64,000 nt of DNA, taken from Nocardioides perillae (lineage in GTDB: Bacteria; Actinomycetota; Actinomycetes; Propionibacteriales; Nocardioidaceae). The first letter of the stretch is position 1. Every line of letters starts with the position of its first letter. The notes under the pieces were generated by a model. That model made no database searches. It saw only the letters and a list, made by a program, of their open reading frames with translations, and was not told where the DNA came from. Positions 58,651-64,000 of this stretch are shown here, piece after piece. The stretch spans positions 620,001-684,000 of the forward strand of contig NZ_JACCAC010000001.1 in the NCBI RefSeq assembly GCF_013409425.1. Direction: 5' to 3'. Made by a program: the position numbers and the translations under genes.

Positions 58651-59676
58651 GTGCGGAGCACCGGACGGGTCAGGGCGCGCTGGTCGGTGACCAGCTCGCT
58701 GCTGACGCGCGTGGCCGCGGCCAACCTCCTCGTCTACGGCGCGGGGGCGGTCGCGCTCGCCACCGGGCCCGTCGCCGTGCCCCGCGACCCCGAGCCGGGG
58801 TCGGTCGTGCTGCTGGTGCTCGGGGTGCTCGTGCTCACCGGCGTCGTCGCGCTGCTCCTCGGCCCGACCCTGCGCGCGCTCGACCAGGTCGTCGAGGCGC
58901 TCGACCTCACCGGCGCGGCCGGACGCGTGCCCGTGCCGCGCCCGCGGGAGGCGGCGCGGCTGGCGACGGCGGTCGACGAGCTGCTCGACCGCGTCGAGCG
59001 GGCGCAGGCCGACCGCGCACTGGCGGTGACCGACGCCGAGGAGGCCGAGCGCGCCCGCATCGCCCAGGACCTGCACGACGGCGTCGGGCAGTCGCTCACC
59101 GCGGTGCTGCTCGAGCTCGCCGCGGCCGAGCGGTCGATGGCGCCCGAGGAGCGCGCCGCCGTCGCCGCCGCGCGCGAGGGGGTGCGGGCGGCGCTCGAGG
59201 AGGTGCGCGTGGCCGCCCGTCGGCTGCGGCCCCACGTGCTGGAGGACCTCGGCCTGCGCAGCGCCCTGGTCGCCCTCACCACCGACCTCTTCGCCGCGAC
59301 CGACGTCGCGGTCCACCGCGCGGTCGTGCCCGGCCTCCCCGCGATGTCGGAGGCCACCGAGCTGGTCGTCTTCCGCGTGGCGCAGGAGGCCCTGACCAAC
59401 GTGGCGCGCCACGCCGACGCCCGCACGGTGCGGCTGCGCCTCGGCCCCGTCGGCGCCCACGTCGAGCTCGTGGTCGAGGACGACGGCCGCGGCGTCGACC
59501 CGGCGGCACCCGCCACCCAGGGCACCGGGCTGCGCGGCATGGCCGAGCGCGCCGCCGGCGTCGGCGGCAGCCTGAGCGTCACGCGGCGCGAGGGCGGTGG
59601 CACGCGGGTGCGGCTGCTGGTGCCGGCCGCGCCCCCGGCTGCGGCCCCGACCGCGGCCCCGGAGGGCGGCCGGTGA
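58651..59676 (+). CDS. Membrane histidine kinase (NarL-type)
   Basis: 341 residues from GTG 58651 (GTG 58612 would add 13). Two membrane helices (about 15-35 and 48-72) enclose a very short extracytoplasmic loop, then a HAMP-like linker. The HisKA_3 site is RARIAQDLHDGVGQSLTAVLLEL with the phospho-His in LHDG. HATPase motifs are QEALTNVARHADA, VEDDGRGVDP and GTGLRGMAERA. Lacking a large sensor domain, it may sense the membrane itself. It overlaps its regulator gene by GTGA. Confidence 0.92.
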   Translation: MRSTGRVRARWSVTSSLLTRVAAANLLVYGAGAVALATGPVAVPRDPEPGSVVLLVLGVLVLTGVVALLLGPTLRALDQVVEALDLTGAAGRVPVPRPREAARLATAVDELLDRVERAQADRALAVTDAEEAERARIAQDLHDGVGQSLTAVLLELAAAERSMAPEERAAVAAAREGVRAALEEVRVAARRLRPHVLEDLGLRSALVALTTDLFAATDVAVHRAVVPGLPAMSEATELVVFRVAQEALTNVARHADARTVRLRLGPVGAHVELVVEDDGRGVDPAAPATQGTGLRGMAERAAGVGGSLSVTRREGGGTRVRLLVPAAPPAAAPTAAPEGGR

Positions 59677-60353
59677 GCGCGACGCGGGCCCGCACCGACC
59701 CGGGGCGGCCGGCCCGGGTGGTCCTGGCCGACGACCACGCGCTGGTGCGCCGCGGCGTGCGCCTGATCCTCGACGCCGAGCCCGACCTCGAGGTGGTCGC
59801 CGAGGTCGGCGACGGCCGCGCGGCCCTCGACGTGCTGCGCACGGTGCCGGCCGACCTGCTCCTGCTCGACGTCGCGATGCCCGTGATGACCGGGCTGCAG
59901 GCGGCCCGCGAGGTGCAGCGCCGCGGGCTGCAGGTGACCGTGCTGATGCTCTCGATGCACGACAACGAGCAGTACTTCTTCGACGCGCTGCGTGCCGGGG
60001 CCGCGGGCTACGTGCTCAAGGCCGCCGCCGACCGCGACCTCCTCGAGGCGTGTCGGGCGGCGCTGCGCGGCGAGACGTTCCTCTACCCCGGCACCGAGCG
60101 CGCCCTGGTGCGCGAGTGGGTGGCGCGCGAGCGCCGCGGCGAGCGGCACGCCCCCGCGCTGCTCACGGCCCGCGAGGACGAGGTCGTCAAGCTCGTCGCC
60201 GAGGGCCACAGCACCCGCGAGATCGCCCGGCTGCTCGTCATCTCGCCGCGCACCGTGGAGCGCCACCGGGAGAACGTGCTGCGCAAGCTCGGCCTGCGCG
60301 ACCGCACCGAGCTGACGAGGTACGCCGTGCGCGTGGGACTGATCGAGCCCTAG
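59673..60353 (+). CDS. NarL/FixJ-type response regulator
   Basis: 226 residues. The receiver domain has VVLADDHALVRRGVR and the phospho-Asp in LLLLDVAMPVMTG, with Lys in AAGYVLKAAADRD. The LuxR-type HTH is LTAREDEVVKLVAEGHSTREIARLLVISPRTVERHRENVLRKLGL. It is co-translated with the kinase. Targets are unknown; the divergent antiporter gene is the nearest candidate. Confidence 0.95.
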   Translation: MSATRARTDPGRPARVVLADDHALVRRGVRLILDAEPDLEVVAEVGDGRAALDVLRTVPADLLLLDVAMPVMTGLQAAREVQRRGLQVTVLMLSMHDNEQYFFDALRAGAAGYVLKAAADRDLLEACRAALRGETFLYPGTERALVREWVARERRGERHAPALLTAREDEVVKLVAEGHSTREIARLLVISPRTVERHRENVLRKLGLRDRTELTRYAVRVGLIEP

Positions 60354-60384
60354 CGGGGCGCGGCTCGGCACCCCGGGAATGGAA

Positions 60385-60420
60385 GAACCGCCCGGTGGTC
60401 TCGGGTCCACCGGGCGGTTC
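60385..60420. terminator. Bidirectional terminator
   Basis: GAACCGCCCGGTGG and CCACCGGGCGGTTC are a perfect 14-bp stem with an 8-nt loop, 31 nt after the response-regulator stop and 91 nt beyond the ppsA stop. Confidence 0.85.
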
Positions 60421-60511
60421 GAGCACCACTGTAGCCCGCGGTCCCGGCCGTTGTCAGGGTTTCCGCCTCAAGATCGGCTCAAGGAGCGCGCGGGCCGGTC
60501 GGGCGCCGGCC

Positions 60512-62916
<2,405 letters not shown>

Positions 62917-62920
<4 letters not shown>

Positions 62921-63882
62921 GGCCGTCCTTCCGTGGGGGTGGTGCCGGGAGTGCTGCGCTGGGTGCTGCGGGGGGTGCTGCGGGGGGTGCTGCGCGAGGT
63001 GGTGGCGGGGGTGTGCCGGGCGCGGGCCCGCGTCTTGAGGGTCTGCAGGATCAGCGCGGAGATCTCCTCGACCGACTTGGCGCTCGAGTCGATGACGGGG
63101 AGCCGGTGGGCGTCGAGGAGGGCCCGCGCGCGGCGCAGCTCCCAGCGGCACTGCTCGGGGGAGGCGTAGCGCGAGCCCGGGCGGCGCTCGTGGCGCACGC
63201 GGCTGAGCCGGTCGACGGTCGTCGTCAGCCCGAAGGCGCGGTCGAGGTGGTCGCGCAGCGGCTCGGGGAGGTCGTCGCGCTCGAGGTCCTCGTCGACCAG
63301 GGGGTAGTTGGCGACGAACAGCCCGTGTTGGAGTGCGAGGTACATCGACGTCGGCGTCTTGCCGCAGCGTGACGGCGCGAGGAGCACCACGTCGGCCTTC
63401 TCGAGCGCGCGCAGGCTCTGCCCGTCGTCGTGCTCGATGGTGAACTCCACCGCTGCCATGCGGTTGTTGTAGCGCTGCACGTCGCGCACGCCGTGCAGGC
63501 GGGCCGCCTGCCTGATGCCGGTGCGGCCGAGGATCGACTCCACGCGCGACATGTGCAGGTCGAAGAAGTCGATGATCGGCGCCCGCGTGCGTGCCAGCTC
63601 CTGGCGCACGGCGTCCTCGGCGGCGGTGGTGAAGACGAGCGGCACGGTGCCGGCGTCGACGACCTCGTCGAGCGTGGCGACGACCTCGCGGGCGTGCTCG
63701 ACGGTCGTGATGAAGGGGATCGTCGTGCGGTCGAAGACCAGGTCGGGGAACTGGATGAGCAGCGCGTTGCCCATCGTCTCCGCACTGATGCCGGTGCTGT
63801 CGGAGAGGAACCACACGGGCACCGCCTCCGGCCCACCTGCCTGCTCGACCACCACCTCGGCATCCTCTCGCTCGACCGCCAC
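62917..63882 (-). CDS. ppsR: PEP synthase regulatory protein (kinase/pyrophosphorylase)
   Basis: 321 residues, DUF299 family. [24 protein letters not shown] at the N-terminus, the ADP-binding P-loop [23 protein letters not shown] and [10 protein letters not shown] are typical. It phosphorylates a Thr next to the catalytic His of PEP synthase using ADP and reverses it with phosphate. Overlap with ppsA supports that target. The C-terminal 25 residues ([17 protein letters not shown]) come from a 12-bp tandem repeat and are outside the family core. GTG 63882 is taken as start; the 118 bases beyond it show no gene. Confidence 0.93.
62951..62998 (-). repeat. 12-bp tandem repeat at the 3' end of ppsR
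   Basis: Four units of the GTGCTGCGGGGG type (plus strand) encode STPR/STQR repeats at the C-terminus of the regulator, 31 nt before the ppsA start codon. A change in copy number keeps the frame. Confidence 0.8.
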
Positions 63883-64000
63883 CGTGCCTCCCGGTGCCCA
63901 CGGGGCGGGCGTCCGAGTCGGCCCCGCCGGTCCCCGCCCGCGGCCGCTCGCACCGTACGCCGTGGCCGCCCTACCCCAGCGGGTGGTGTTGCGCGGCCCC

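Overview
The window is very GC-rich (estimated by eye above 70%), gene-dense, uses many GTG starts, and lacks rRNA, transposases, phage genes and CRISPR arrays. GTP-type PEP carboxykinase, a bacterial proteasome activator (Bpa), a Rv1264-like adenylate cyclase, a TB7.3-like biotin carrier and a serS-HAD block together point to an actinobacterial chromosome. The codon use, promoters and hypothetical families resemble Nocardioidaceae (Nocardioides-like); this is inference from gene content, not from a marker gene.

Layout. 1-8390: a divergent TetR gene and a five-gene, fully overlapping operon (acyl-CoA carboxylase beta and alpha subunits, HMG-CoA lyase, then a sulfotransferase / unknown / sulfotransferase block). 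8.4-16.7 kb: EcsC, Aat, rhodanese, a secreted phosphodiesterase, an ArsR-cation transporter pair, OsmC-Fpg, an AAA ATPase and a secreted beta-propeller-like protein. 16.8-25.6 kb: a second phosphodiesterase, DUF5926, a secreted coiled-coil/Cys-repeat protein, a cyclic-nucleotide sensor with an adenylate cyclase, arginine deiminase, a GDT1 transporter and larB-larC. 25.6-37.9 kb: DUF4446, pheA, an ECF sigma operon whose second gene carries an in-frame TAG, a TetR-acyl-CoA dehydrogenase operon, a PAP2-lipid kinase fusion, and serS followed by HAD-GNAT-HAD. 38-44.3 kb: bpa, quinone oxidoreductase, DUF6457-mobA, nitrilase, TB7.3-like protein and two tRNA-Ser. 44.4-49.5 kb: a small secreted peptide facing a HTH regulator, pckG, a lipoprotein, tRNA-Arg and a STAS protein. 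49.7-64 kb: DUF5872-like, GNAT, SDR, a matrixin-like protease, HAD, a rimK / Zn-protease / aspartoacylase group, an antiporter, a two-component system, and ppsA-ppsR.

Shared themes. Many starts lie 6-8 nt after a TANNNT box, so leaderless transcripts appear common. Several operons are held together by ATGA/GTGA overlaps. pckG, ppsA and ppsR sit at the PEP-pyruvate node. accD1/accA1 and HMG-CoA lyase form the late leucine pathway. Two proteins with RCK_C-type tails (RimK fusion and K+/H+-type antiporter) are close neighbours.

The least explained material is (i) three families of fixed-length palindromic repeats: 46 bp (five copies, two inside a coding sequence), 58 bp (three copies ending in CAATTG) and a 32-bp CACTTGTG core (two copies with satellite hairpins); (ii) a 70-residue secreted peptide with a duplicated DTSWGGY motif facing a HTH regulator; (iii) a 19-codon leader ORF overlapping serS; and (iv) the sulfotransferase block welded to leucine catabolism.
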